This document shows positions 46,806-56,548 of a DNA stretch of 64,000 nucleotides, piece after piece. Under the pieces are notes generated by a model. That model was not told where the DNA came from. It searched no databases and saw only the letters and a list, made by a program, of their open reading frames with translations. The DNA is from Actinomycetota bacterium. Its GTDB lineage: Bacteria; Actinomycetota; Actinomycetes; Streptosporangiales; Streptosporangiaceae. The translations under genes were made by a program, and so were the position numbers. The stretch is from NCBI GenBank assembly GCA_027314595.1, contig DAHVAN010000318.1, forward strand, positions 24,241 through 88,240. Reading direction: 5' to 3'. Each line of letters starts with the position of its first letter. Within the stretch, counting starts at the first letter, position 1.

Positions 46806-48593
46806 CTACGTGCACGTTCGGGCGGAGAACTCCGCGACCGCGAAGGAGGCGGCGGGCAGGGATACCGACTGCGGACGGGCGGTGATGTCCGGGCCCGACG
46901 CGGCGAGCAGGGTGACGGGGCACCCGCAGGCGTCCCCGGCGGGAGGGCTGAGCGGGATGCAGGCGGGGGCGGCGCCCAGGTTGGCCGCGATCCGGAGCCG
47001 GCCGCGGTGGACCAGTAGCCAGCGGGCGTCCTCGTCGTAGTCGGCTCGCGCCAGGTCCAGCCGCGGGTCGGTCAGTTCGGGCCTGGCGCGGCGCAGCGCG
47101 AGCAGCGACCGGGACCAGGACAGCAGCGACCGGTACGGCTCCCGCCCTGGCTGCGTCCAGTCCAGCTTGGAGCGCAGGAACGTCCGCGGGTCCTGCGGGT
47201 CGGGGACGTCGGCCGGACCCCAGCCGTGCGCGGCGAACTCCGAGCTGCGGCCTTCGCTCACGGCCGCGGCGAGCGACGGGTCGGTGTGGTCGGTGAAGAA
47301 CTGCCACGGCGTGTCCGCGCCCCACTCCTCGCCCATGAACAGCATCGGGGTGAACGGCGCGGTAAGCACAAGGCCCGCCGCCGCGCGCAGCAAGCCGTCA
47401 CGCAGCGGGCCGGCGGCCAGGATCGCGGCGACTCGGTCGCCGGCGGCGCGGTTGCCGACCTGGTCGTGGTCCTGCAGGAAGCCGACGAACCGGTACGCAG
47501 GGACCGTGCGCACGTCGATGGGGCGGCCGTGGGTGCGGCCGCGGAATGAGGACCAGGTCCCGTCGTGAAAGTAGGCACGGGTGAGCGTCTTGGCGACCGC
47601 CGCGATCGAGCCGAAGTCGCCGTAGTAACCCTGGCGTTCGCCGGTCAGCGCCGCGTGCATCGCGTGGTGGAAGTCGTCGTTCCACTGCGCGGTGAGCCCG
47701 AAGCCGCCGGCTTCCCGCGAGGTGATGAGCCGGGGGTCGTTGCGGTCGGTCTCGGCTATGAGCACGGCCGTCCGCCGGGCCGAGGCGGCGAAGGAATCGA
47801 CCGCGACGGCGAGTTCCTCCAGGACGTGTACCGCGCGGCGGTCCTCGAGCGCGTGCACCGCGTCCAGGCGCAGCCCGTCGAGGTGGTAGTCGCGAAGCCA
47901 CATCAGCGCGTTGCCGACGATGAAGGAGCGCACCTCGTCCGAGCCGGGCTGGTCCAGGTTCACCGCGGGCCCCCACGGGGTCACGTGCGCCGAGGTGAAG
48001 TACGGCCCGAACGCGGCGAGCTGGTTCCCCGGCCCGACGTGGTTGTAGACGACGTCAAGGAAGACCGCCAGGCCCCGGCCGTGGCAGGCGTCGACGAACC
48101 GTTTCAGCGCGTCGGGCCCGCCGTATGGCTCGTGCACCGCCCACAGGCAGATCCCGTCGTACCCCCAGCCGTGCCTGCCGGGGAACGCGGCCAGCGGCAT
48201 CAGCTCCACGACCGTCACGCCCAGGCCGGCGAGGTAGTCAAGGCGGCCGATCGCGGCGTCCAGGGTTCCCTCGGGGGTGAACGTGCCCACGTGCAGTTCG
48301 TAGACGACGGCCCCCTGCGGCGGGGCGCCGTGCCAGCCGGAGTCCGTCCAGGCGAACGCGGCGTGGCTGTAAGTCCGGCTCTTCCCCGCGGGCCCGTACG
48401 GCTGCCACGGCGATCTCGGGTCGGCCAGCGGCTCGCCGCCGTCGAGCCGGAACGCGTAGTCGGTTCCCGCGGCGGCCGCCACCTCGGCCCGCCACCAGCC
48501 AGGCCGCTTGCCCGGCCGCATCGGGTGGACCGCGCCGCCCACCTCCACGTCGGCACGGCCGGCGGCCGGAGCCCACACGCTGAACGCGGTCAT
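46806..48593 (-). CDS. treZ: Malto-oligosyltrehalose trehalohydrolase
   Basis: FSVWAPAAGRADVEVGG; YELHVGTFTPEGTLDAAIGRLDYLAGLGVTVVELMPLAAFPGRHGWGYDGICLWAVHEPYGGPDALKRFVDACHGRG; LDGLRLDAVHAL. Confidence 0.93.
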   Translation of the reverse strand: MTAFSVWAPAAGRADVEVGGAVHPMRPGKRPGWWRAEVAAAAGTDYAFRLDGGEPLADPRSPWQPYGPAGKSRTYSHAAFAWTDSGWHGAPPQGAVVYELHVGTFTPEGTLDAAIGRLDYLAGLGVTVVELMPLAAFPGRHGWGYDGICLWAVHEPYGGPDALKRFVDACHGRGLAVFLDVVYNHVGPGNQLAAFGPYFTSAHVTPWGPAVNLDQPGSDEVRSFIVGNALMWLRDYHLDGLRLDAVHALEDRRAVHVLEELAVAVDSFAASARRTAVLIAETDRNDPRLITSREAGGFGLTAQWNDDFHHAMHAALTGERQGYYGDFGSIAAVAKTLTRAYFHDGTWSSFRGRTHGRPIDVRTVPAYRFVGFLQDHDQVGNRAAGDRVAAILAAGPLRDGLLRAAAGLVLTAPFTPMLFMGEEWGADTPWQFFTDHTDPSLAAAVSEGRSSEFAAHGWGPADVPDPQDPRTFLRSKLDWTQPGREPYRSLLSWSRSLLALRRARPELTDPRLDLARADYDEDARWLLVHRGRLRIAANLGAAPACIPLSPPAGDACGCPVTLLAASGPDITARPQSVSLPAASFAVAEFSARTCT

Positions 48594-51055
48594 CCGCGCA
48601 CCGGGACGAGCAGCGCCACCGGCAGCCGGCTCGTCAGCTCGGCGAGCGGCGCCCGGCCGCCGGGATAGGCGGCGCCGGCGTAGCCGGCGCCGGCCAGCAC
48701 GTCCGCCCAGCCGTGCGCGCCATCCGGGGGGGCGGGGAGCGCAAGCGTGGTGCCGGCCCAGCCGCCGCGGCGCCGCAGGGCGGTGGGCAACCTGGTGGCC
48801 AGCGTGATCGCGTGTCCGCCGCGGACGAACGCCAGCGCGTGGTCTGCCGCGGGGCCAGCGGCGGCTAGCGGGGTGTAGCTCCCGGCGAACCAGCCGGGGT
48901 GGTCCCTGCGCAGCCGCAGCGCGCGGGACGTGACGAGCAGCTTCGCCGCGTCGATGCTTCCGGCGCGCAGCTCCGCGGTCACGTCCAGGCGGCCGGCGTC
49001 CAGGTCCGCGAGCAGCGACCGGCGCCGGGCGAAGTCCACGGGACGGCGGTTGTCCGGGTCGACCAGGGACAGCCCGGCCAGCTCGCATCCCTGGTACACG
49101 TCCGGCACGCCAGGCATGGTGAGCTGGACGAGCTTGGCGCCGAGCGAGTTCGCGACCGCGCCGGACGCCAGGGCGGCGGCGAACGCGGCGATCGAGTCGC
49201 GCAGGCCGCCGTCGGCGAGGACCGACGTCGCCATGCCCTGCACCGCCGCCTCGTAGCGCTGGTCGACGCGGGACCAGCAGGTCCGCGTCTTCGCCTCGCG
49301 CATCGCCTTCTCCAGGTATCCGGCCAGCCGCTTGCCGCCGATGGGCCAGGCGGCCGCCAGGGTCTGCCAGAGCAGGTACTCGATGTCCGGATCGGCGCCG
49401 GCCGCGCCCAGCGATCGCGCGCCCTCGTGCCACCGCGCGGCCTGCCGCCCCCAAGCCGCGGGCTGCTCGGCCAGCACCGCCAGCCGGGCGCGAACGTCCT
49501 CCTGGCGTTTGGTGTCGTGCGTGGACAGCGTGGTCATGGTGGCGGGCCAGCCGGCCGCCAGCCGGCCGGCCTCCGCGTGGAACTCCGCGGGCCGGACGCC
49601 GAACCGGTCCGGGTCGCAGCCCACCTCGTTCAGCGAGACAAGCCGGGGCCAGCGGTAGCAGGCGGTGTCCTCTATCCCCTTGGCCAGCACCGGTCCGGTC
49701 GTCTGCTGGAACCGGACCGTGAACTCCGCGGCGGACCGGGCGTCGTCGCCGAGCCCGAGCGCGAGGTCGCCCACCACGGCGGCGAGCCAGCGCAGCGGCC
49801 CTGGCAGCCGGCCCGAGGCCGCCGACACCGCCTGCGCCACCGCGGCGACCGACGCGGCCGACGGCTCCTCGCCCGCCGCCGCGTATGCCCGGTACACCTC
49901 GAAGCTGGCGATCACCTCGGTCAGCACCGTGCGCGCGGCCTCGAAGCTGACATCTGGCCGCAGGGCGCAAAGCAGCCGGGCGAGCCGCGCCACCTCGGGC
50001 GCCAGCCCGCCACGGGCGACCTGGAGCTTGGCCGCGTAGGCGACCTCGGTGAACGCGGGCACCCCGCGCCCCGCGCCGTCGAACCGCGCGTATTCCCCCG
50101 CGAGGCCGCCCGCGCCGTCCGGGTCGATGAACAGCCCGTCGGCCAGCCGGAGCGCGTCGTAGCCCGTCGTGCCCGCGCACGGCCAGTCCGCGGGCAGCCG
50201 CTCGCCGACCGCCAGGATCTTCTCCGCGACCACCCAGGCCCCGCCGGTCTGCGCGGCCAGCCGCCGCAGGTACCCCCTGGGGTCGGCGAGCCCATCCGGG
50301 TGGTCCACCCGCAGGCCGTCCACAAGCCCCTCGGCGACCAGCCTGAGGATCACCTGGTGCGTGGCGTCGAACACGGCCTGGTCCTCCACCCGGACCGCGA
50401 TCAGCCCGGAGATGTCGAAGAACCGCCGCCAGTTCAGCTCTGTCGCGGCGTCCTGCCAGCTCGCCAGCCGGTAGTGCTGCGCGTCGAGCAGGCGGGGCAG
50501 CGGCAGCCTGGCGGTACCCGGCCGCAGCGGCAGCTCGTATTCCAAATAGCGCAGCACCGGCTCGCCGCCGGGTCCGGCGCCCGCGCCGCCCGGATCGACC
50601 ATCAGGTCGGGCAGGCAGGAGGCGACGGATCCAGCCAGCACAGGCAGCACCATCCGCCCGCCGCCCGCCGCCCAGTCGATGTCGAACCAGTTCGCGTGGG
50701 CCGACTCCGGTCCCTCGCCGAGCACCGACCATAGCTGCCGGTTCAGTGACAGCCTCCTGGGGAACGCCATGTGGTTCGGCACGATGTCGGCGACGATGCC
50801 GACCCCGGCGGCGTGCAGCCGCGCCGCCATCGCACGGAACCCGTGCTCGCCGCCCAGTTCCTCACGGATGCGCGAGTGGTCGGTGACGTCGTAACCGTGC
50901 CGCGACCCCGGCACCGCCGCGAGCACCGGCGACAGGTACGCGTGGGTGACGCCAAGATCCGCGAGATACCCCGCGAGCTGGCCCGCCTCCGCGAACCCGA
51001 ATTCCGGTGTGAGCTGGAGCCGGTACGTAGAGCCCGGCGTGGTGGGCACCGTCAC
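48590..51055 (-). CDS. treY: Malto-oligosyltrehalose synthase
   Basis: STYRLQLTPEFGFAEAGQLAGYLADLGVTHAYLSPVLAAVPGSRHGYDVTDHSRIREELGG; GVPDVYQGCELAGLSLVDPDNRRPVDFARR; 4-bp overlap with treZ. Confidence 0.93.
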   Translation of the reverse strand: MTVPTTPGSTYRLQLTPEFGFAEAGQLAGYLADLGVTHAYLSPVLAAVPGSRHGYDVTDHSRIREELGGEHGFRAMAARLHAAGVGIVADIVPNHMAFPRRLSLNRQLWSVLGEGPESAHANWFDIDWAAGGGRMVLPVLAGSVASCLPDLMVDPGGAGAGPGGEPVLRYLEYELPLRPGTARLPLPRLLDAQHYRLASWQDAATELNWRRFFDISGLIAVRVEDQAVFDATHQVILRLVAEGLVDGLRVDHPDGLADPRGYLRRLAAQTGGAWVVAEKILAVGERLPADWPCAGTTGYDALRLADGLFIDPDGAGGLAGEYARFDGAGRGVPAFTEVAYAAKLQVARGGLAPEVARLARLLCALRPDVSFEAARTVLTEVIASFEVYRAYAAAGEEPSAASVAAVAQAVSAASGRLPGPLRWLAAVVGDLALGLGDDARSAAEFTVRFQQTTGPVLAKGIEDTACYRWPRLVSLNEVGCDPDRFGVRPAEFHAEAGRLAAGWPATMTTLSTHDTKRQEDVRARLAVLAEQPAAWGRQAARWHEGARSLGAAGADPDIEYLLWQTLAAAWPIGGKRLAGYLEKAMREAKTRTCWSRVDQRYEAAVQGMATSVLADGGLRDSIAAFAAALASGAVANSLGAKLVQLTMPGVPDVYQGCELAGLSLVDPDNRRPVDFARRRSLLADLDAGRLDVTAELRAGSIDAAKLLVTSRALRLRRDHPGWFAGSYTPLAAAGPAADHALAFVRGGHAITLATRLPTALRRRGGWAGTTLALPAPPDGAHGWADVLAGAGYAGAAYPGGRAPLAELTSRLPVALLVPVRG

Positions 51056-51227
51056 GTTCCCCCCGCAGGTTCGCTTCTCACCTCACAGGGGTTCCCAGCT
51101 ATGAGTCTTCCGAACGTGTCGCGGCGACTGCGATGAGCCACAGGCCGCGCGCCGGCACCATTACGACGCCGTGTAGTCTCAATGAGGTGCCCGGCCTCCC
51201 GCGGGCCGGAAGGTGGTTCCATCCCAG

Positions 51228-52169
51228 GTGAGCGCGGTTAACATCCGTCACCAGGTTGACACGGCGGCTGCGGAGCGGCCGGGGCAGCTGACCCGCGCGG
51301 CCGCGAAGATACGCGCGTACGTGGCACTGTGCAAGCCCAGGATCGTCGAGTTGCTGCTGATCACCGCGGTGCCGACGCTCTTCCTGGCCTACCGCGGGCT
51401 CCCTTCGCTGCTCGTGACGGTCGCCGTGGTCATCGGCGGCGCGCTCGCCGCGGGCAGCGCCAACGCGCTCAACTGCTACGTCGACAGGGACATCGACGTC
51501 ATCATGCGGCGGACCAGCGGCAGGCCGCTGGTCACGCACACCGTGGCGCCGCGGTCGGCGCTCGTTTTCGGCCTCGTGCTCGGCGTGGCATCGGTCGCGC
51601 TGTTCGCGGCGGCCACGAACCTGCTCGCGGCCGGGCTGACGCTGGCGGCCATCGTCTACTACGTCGTGATCTACACCATGCTGCTCAAGCGGCACACCGC
51701 ACAGTCGACGTTGTGGGGCGGCGCATGCGGGGCGGCGCCCGTGCTGATCGCCTGGGCGGCGGCCGCCGGGAGGCTGGCCTGGCCGGCCGCGCTGCTGTTC
51801 GCGGTGGTGTTCTTCTGGCAGCCGCCGCACTTCTGGGCGCTCGCCGTCAAGTACCGCGACGACTACCGCCGGGCGGGCATCCCGATGCTTCCCGTGGTGG
51901 CGTCCGTTCGCCGCGTGCTCGCGGAGTCCGTGGTGGACAGCTGGCTGATGGTGGCCTCCTCGCTGGCGCTGTGGCACTGGGCCGGCCCGGTCTACGGCGT
52001 CACCGCGGCTACCGCCGGCGCCGCGTTCCTTTACGAGGTGCACCGGCTCTACCGCGCGTCCCGCGGCGCCGGCGAGCGCCCGGTCGCCACCATGCGCCTG
52101 TTCCACCTGTCGGTGGTCTACCTCACGCTGCTGTTCGCCGCCGTCGCGGTGGGCGCTGTCGTCCGGTAG
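51228..52169 (+). CDS. ctaB: Protoheme IX farnesyltransferase (heme O synthase)
   Basis: [79 protein letters not shown]. Confidence 0.95.
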   Translation: MSAVNIRHQVDTAAAERPGQLTRAAAKIRAYVALCKPRIVELLLITAVPTLFLAYRGLPSLLVTVAVVIGGALAAGSANALNCYVDRDIDVIMRRTSGRPLVTHTVAPRSALVFGLVLGVASVALFAAATNLLAAGLTLAAIVYYVVIYTMLLKRHTAQSTLWGGACGAAPVLIAWAAAAGRLAWPAALLFAVVFFWQPPHFWALAVKYRDDYRRAGIPMLPVVASVRRVLAESVVDSWLMVASSLALWHWAGPVYGVTAATAGAAFLYEVHRLYRASRGAGERPVATMRLFHLSVVYLTLLFAAVAVGAVVR

Positions 52170-52221
52170 GCATTACGGCCTGTCAGGCGGCGGCCTCGGC
52201 GCCGCGGGCTAGACTCCGGGG

Positions 52222-52749
52222 GTGATCCTCATCCTGGCGGGGGTGGCGGGCAGCGGCAAGACGACCGTCGGGCTGCTGCTCGCGCGGTCGCTGCACTGGC
52301 GCTTCGAAGACGCCGACTCGCTGCACCCGGAAGCCAACGTGGCGAAGATGCATGCCGGGATCCCGCTTACCGACGAGGACAGGGCGCCGTGGCTGCGCGC
52401 CGTCGCGGACTTCATGGACGCTCAGATCGCCGCGGGGCAGTCGTGCGTGCTGGCCTGCTCAGCCCTGAAGCGGGCCTCCCGTGATCTGCTGCTGTCCGGA
52501 CGCCCGGCGGCGACGATGGTCTTCCTGCAGGTCGGCCGCGACGTCCTGGACCGCCGCCTGGCGGCCAGGCAAGGGCACTTCTTCCCGCGGGGGCTGCTGG
52601 CGAGCCAGCTTGAGACCCTCGAGCCGCCCCAGCCTGACGAGCGGGTTCAGACCGTGCTTCCCGAGGGCGGCCCCGCGCAGACCTCGGCCAAGATCGTCAC
52701 GCTGCTCCTGCCTGGCCCCGGAGGCGCGCCGCGGCCTGACGCGACGTGA
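52222..52749 (+). CDS. Gluconokinase
   Basis: LAGVAGSGKTTVGLLLARSLHWRFEDADSLHPEANVAKMHAGIPLTDEDRAPWL; GTG start. Confidence 0.92.
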   Translation: MILILAGVAGSGKTTVGLLLARSLHWRFEDADSLHPEANVAKMHAGIPLTDEDRAPWLRAVADFMDAQIAAGQSCVLACSALKRASRDLLLSGRPAATMVFLQVGRDVLDRRLAARQGHFFPRGLLASQLETLEPPQPDERVQTVLPEGGPAQTSAKIVTLLLPGPGGAPRPDAT

Positions 52750-52791
52750 ACGACCGTCGCCCGCGCGGCGCCGCGGGCGTAGCCTGGATCG

Positions 52792-53064
52792 GTGAAGCTG
52801 ACGCTGGACCTGCACGACATCTACAACCAGGGCGATGAGATCGAGCGCGTGCTCAAGCGCAAGTTCGACGAGGCGGTCGCGAAGAAGGCGCCGGTGCTCG
52901 AGATCATCCCCGGCAAGGGCAGCGGCCAGCTCAAGAAGCACGTGCTGCGGTTCCTCGAACGCGAGGACATCAAGCCGCTGTACCACAGGGTGGAGAAGGA
53001 CTCCAAGAACTTCGGCCGCCTGTTCGTGCACTTCCGCTGGACGCAGAGCCGGTCACGCCGGTAG
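52792..53064 (+). CDS. Smr-domain protein
   Basis: LTLDLHDIYNQGDEIERVLKRKFDEAVAKKAPVLEIIPGKGSGQLKKHVLRFL; GTG start. Confidence 0.8.
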   Translation: MKLTLDLHDIYNQGDEIERVLKRKFDEAVAKKAPVLEIIPGKGSGQLKKHVLRFLEREDIKPLYHRVEKDSKNFGRLFVHFRWTQSRSRR

Positions 53065-53877
53065 CCGGGCCGCGATCCCGTCGAGCACGCAGCCCAGGCC
53101 GAACTCGAACCTGTCGTCCCTGGTCTCCGCCGCATCCGGGTCGATGCCCGCGTCCATGATCCGCACCAGGTGCGGGTACCGCCCCGACTCCCTGATCCGC
53201 CGGTCGAACTCGGCGAAGAACGTGGCGAGCTCGCCTTCGGTCATCGCGGTCGCGGCGGCCTCGGCGCTGCGCTGCCACCGGATCTCCTGGACCTCGCGCA
53301 GGGCCGCGCCCGCCACGTAGGTCCAGACGGTCATCAGGACCCACATAGTGGTGGCGATGTCCAGGCCCAGCCCGTCGACCGCGGCTATCAGGCGTTCGGC
53401 GTTCCGCGCGTCGTTCGGGCCCGACGGCGGGCCGATGCCGATGAAGTCGATGGCCCACGGGTGCCTGAGCAGCACGGCCCGCATGGCGTGTGCGTATCCG
53501 CTCAGGTCCGCCCGCCAGTCTCCGGATGGTTCCGGCGCCTCCGCCTGCGCCCATACCCGCTCAAGCATCGACTGGAGCAGTGCCTCCTTGGACTCGACGT
53601 ACCAGTACAGCGACATCGTGCCCAGGTTGAGCTCGCGGGCGATCCGCCGCATGCTGACCGCATCGGTTCCCTCGGCGTCGGCGACGGCGACCGCCGCGGC
53701 GACGATGCCTGCTGCCTCCAGCCCGCGAGCGCGGCGGCCCGGACGGCCGCCGTGCTCGCGGCGCCTGCTGACGTGCTCGGCGATCTGCCCCTCGCGCCTG
53801 ACTTCGTGCCGGTCGCGCGGATTCGCGCCGAAGAACGGGCGCAGCGGAACGAAGAAGTCGTCCTCGTCCTGAACCAC
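53053..53877 (-). CDS. TetR family regulator (TetR_C tetracycline-repressor type)
   Basis: IVAAAVAVADAEGTDAVSMRRIARELNLGTMSLYWYVESKEALLQSML. Confidence 0.93.
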   Translation of the reverse strand: MVQDEDDFFVPLRPFFGANPRDRHEVRREGQIAEHVSRRREHGGRPGRRARGLEAAGIVAAAVAVADAEGTDAVSMRRIARELNLGTMSLYWYVESKEALLQSMLERVWAQAEAPEPSGDWRADLSGYAHAMRAVLLRHPWAIDFIGIGPPSGPNDARNAERLIAAVDGLGLDIATTMWVLMTVWTYVAGAALREVQEIRWQRSAEAAATAMTEGELATFFAEFDRRIRESGRYPHLVRIMDAGIDPDAAETRDDRFEFGLGCVLDGIAARLPA

Positions 53878-53923
53878 GATCGCACCTCACCAACGATCGG
53901 CTGGAAGCCGGAAGCATTGCTTG

Positions 53924-53973
53924 TCGTACACCGTACTGCTATGGTACATCGTACGACCTAGTACAGCGTACGA
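53924..53973. promoter_or_regulatory. TetR operator cluster: three GTAC-A-NC-GTACGA half-site modules
   Basis: tcgtacaccgtac (53924-53936), gtacatcgtacga (53944-53956), gtacagcgtacga (53961-53973). Confidence 0.7.
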
Positions 53974-53991
53974 GAAAGCTGGGAGGACCTG

Positions 53992-54975
53992 ATGAGCGAG
54001 GCGCCCGCCATCGAGGCGGACGGACTGGTCAAGCACTTCGGGAAGACGAGGGCCCTGTCCGGACTGGACATGGGGGTCCCCGTCGGCACTGTCTACGGGC
54101 TGCTCGGCCCGAATGGCGCGGGGAAGACGACGGCGGTCCGCGTGCTCGCCACGCTGCTGAAACCGGACGGCGGCCGGGCGCGCGTCCTCGGCGCGGACGT
54201 GGTGACCCACGCCGCGGCGGTCCGCAGGACCATTGGGCTCACCGGCCAGTACGCGGCGCTCGACGAGTACCTCACCGGCCGGTCGAACCTGATCATGATC
54301 GGCCAGCTCAGCCGGCTCGGCGCGAAGGCGGCGAGGCGGCGGGCGGACGACCTGCTCGCGCGCTTCGGCCTGACCGACGCGGCGAGCAGGGCGGTCAAGA
54401 CGTACTCGGGGGGCATGCGGCGCCGCCTCGACCTGGCCGCAAGCCTCATCGGCCACCCGGCGGTGCTGTTCCTCGACGAGCCCACCACCGGCCTCGACCC
54501 AGGCGCCCGCGCGCTGATGTGGGAGATCATCCGCGAGCTCGTGGCGGACGGCACGACGCTCCTGCTCACCACGCAGTACCTGGACGAGGCCGACCAGCTG
54601 GCCGGCCGGATCGCGGTCATCGACGGCGGCAAGGTCATCGCCGAGGGCACCCCCGCCGACCTCAAGGCCTCGCTGGGCGGGCAGCGGGTGCTGCTCACGC
54701 TGGCCGACGCGGCGGACATCGCGGCCGCGGAAGCGGCCCTCGAGCGGTTCACCACGGGCTCGATCATCCCGAACGGGCACGCCCGGCTCCTGGAACTCCC
54801 CGTGGCTGCCGTCGGCGGGCTGGCGACCCAGGTGCTGCGCGCCCTTGACGCCGCGGGGATCGCGGTGACCGACATAGCGGTCCGCAGCGCGTCGCTCGAC
54901 GACGTCTTCCTCACCCTGACCGGCCACGGGGCCGAGGAGAGCGGGACCGGGGAGAAGAAGGAGGTGACGGTATGA
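53992..54975 (+). CDS. Daunorubicin-resistance-type ABC transporter ATPase (DrrA-like)
   Basis: LLGPNGAGKTTAVRVLATLLKPDGG; TYSGGMRRRLDLAASLIGHPAVLFLDEPTTGLDPGARALMWEII. Confidence 0.95.
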   Translation: MSEAPAIEADGLVKHFGKTRALSGLDMGVPVGTVYGLLGPNGAGKTTAVRVLATLLKPDGGRARVLGADVVTHAAAVRRTIGLTGQYAALDEYLTGRSNLIMIGQLSRLGAKAARRRADDLLARFGLTDAASRAVKTYSGGMRRRLDLAASLIGHPAVLFLDEPTTGLDPGARALMWEIIRELVADGTTLLLTTQYLDEADQLAGRIAVIDGGKVIAEGTPADLKASLGGQRVLLTLADAADIAAAEAALERFTTGSIIPNGHARLLELPVAAVGGLATQVLRALDAAGIAVTDIAVRSASLDDVFLTLTGHGAEESGTGEKKEVTV

Positions 54976-55820
54976 CGACCGCCGCGGGCACGCTCACCCC
55001 GCCGGGCCTCACCGGGTGGCGGGACCTGCCGGCTCAGTTCACGAACGATGTGTGGGTGCTGACCAAGCGCAGCATCGCCCGCATCCGGCGCGAGCCGGAA
55101 ACGCTGTCCGAGGTGACGATACAGCCGGTGATGTTCGTGCTGATGTTCGCCTACGTGTTCGGCGGCGCCATCGCCATACCGGGCGGCGGGAGCTACCACG
55201 AGTACCTGATCGGAGGCATGCTCGGAATGGGACTGGCGCAGACCGCGCCAGGCACCGCGGTCGCGGTCGTCACCGACATGTCCACCGGCCTGATCGACCG
55301 GTTCAGGTCGCTGCCGATGTCACGCGCCGCGGTGCTCACCGCCAGGACCATCGCGGACCTGCTGACGCAGGTGATCGGGGCCGCCGTGGTGGCCGGCGTC
55401 GGACTCGCCATCGGCTGGCGGGTGCACACGGGCGCCGGCGACGTGATCGAGGCGTTCGCGCTCGCGCTGCTCTTCGGGTACGCGTTCACCTGGGCGGGCG
55501 TGTGCCTCGGCATGCTGCTGCGGAGCCCGGAGGCGGCACAGCAGACCGGGTTCGTGATCTTCCTGCCGATGACGTTCATCTCGAGCGCGTTCGTGCCCAC
55601 TCAGGGCATGCCCGGCTGGCTGCAGCCGGTCGCGGAGTGGAATCCGATGTCCTCGCTGGCCGCCGCGTGCCGTCAGCTGTTCGGCAACCCGAACCCGGCG
55701 GCCGCCGTGCACGCCTGGCCGACCCAGCACCCCGAACTGGCCGTGCTCTGCTGGTCGCTGGCGATGCTCGTGGTCTTCGCGCCGCTCGCGGTGCGCCTGT
55801 ACCGCAACAAGGCCAGGTGA
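54972..55820 (+). CDS. ABC-2 type permease (DrrB-like)
   Basis: TIQPVMFVLMFAYVFGGAIAIPGGGSYHEYLIGGMLGMGLAQTAPG...FVPTQGMPGWLQPVAEWNPMS. Confidence 0.93.
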   Translation: MTTAAGTLTPPGLTGWRDLPAQFTNDVWVLTKRSIARIRREPETLSEVTIQPVMFVLMFAYVFGGAIAIPGGGSYHEYLIGGMLGMGLAQTAPGTAVAVVTDMSTGLIDRFRSLPMSRAAVLTARTIADLLTQVIGAAVVAGVGLAIGWRVHTGAGDVIEAFALALLFGYAFTWAGVCLGMLLRSPEAAQQTGFVIFLPMTFISSAFVPTQGMPGWLQPVAEWNPMSSLAAACRQLFGNPNPAAAVHAWPTQHPELAVLCWSLAMLVVFAPLAVRLYRNKAR

Positions 55821-56008
55821 GGCGGCGGACGGACGGCCGTCACAGCATGAAGTTCAGGCCCGAGGGCATCGCCGGCGGGCCTGAACTGACGCGCGTGTCG
55901 GCGATCTTGGCGTGCCGCTGGGTGGAAATCGGCCGGCAGGGAACACAATAGCGTCAGGGAAGCTACTCATACCCGTACACATCCGACTGAGACCAGAGGG
56001 AGGCGACA

Positions 56009-56548
56009 ATGCGATTCCATCACACGGCTCGCCGGATCTTCCTAGCTCCGGCGCTCGGCCTGGCGGTCGCCGCAGCGGTCACAGCCTGCTCAAGCGGCGC
56101 AAGCTCGACCACACCGCCCGCGACTTCGCCGCCGGCGACCAGCGCGCCGGCCAGCACCAGCGCCAGCGGCGGTTCATCGGCCACGATCGCGACGATCACA
56201 GCCAACTGGGAGGCGTTCTTCAGCTCGTCGACGCCCGACAGCAAGCGTGTCGAACTGCTCCAGAACGGGCAGACCTTCGCCGCCGCGGTCACCGCGTTCT
56301 CCACGAGCCCGCTGGCGTCAGCGGTCTCCGCGAAGGTGGTCTCGGTGACGCTGACCTCGCCCACGCAGGCGACCGTCAAGTACGACCTCACGGCCGGGGG
56401 CACGTCAGTGGCCAGCGGCGCCACCGGAGTCGCCGTGCTCGAAGGCGGTGTCTGGAAGGTTGGCGACGCCAGCTTCTGCGGACTGCTCCAGCAAGGGGCG
56501 GCGGTCCTTAACATCCCGATGCCGTCGGCATGCAAGTCAGCCGGCTGA
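56009..56548 (+). CDS. Small secreted lipoprotein
   Basis: Lipobox VTACSSG; Pro/Thr/Ser linker; VTAFSTSPLASAVSAKVVSVTLTSPTQATVKYDLTAGG. Confidence 0.8.
   Translation: MRFHHTARRIFLAPALGLAVAAAVTACSSGASSTTPPATSPPATSAPASTSASGGSSATIATITANWEAFFSSSTPDSKRVELLQNGQTFAAAVTAFSTSPLASAVSAKVVSVTLTSPTQATVKYDLTAGGTSVASGATGVAVLEGGVWKVGDASFCGLLQQGAAVLNIPMPSACKSAG

Noticed and set aside
46806-50732. 1308-aa minus-strand ORF
   Set aside because: Only the treZ part (to 48593) is real; the remainder is a GC-rich shadow frame opposite the in-frame treY gene, which has clear catalytic motifs.
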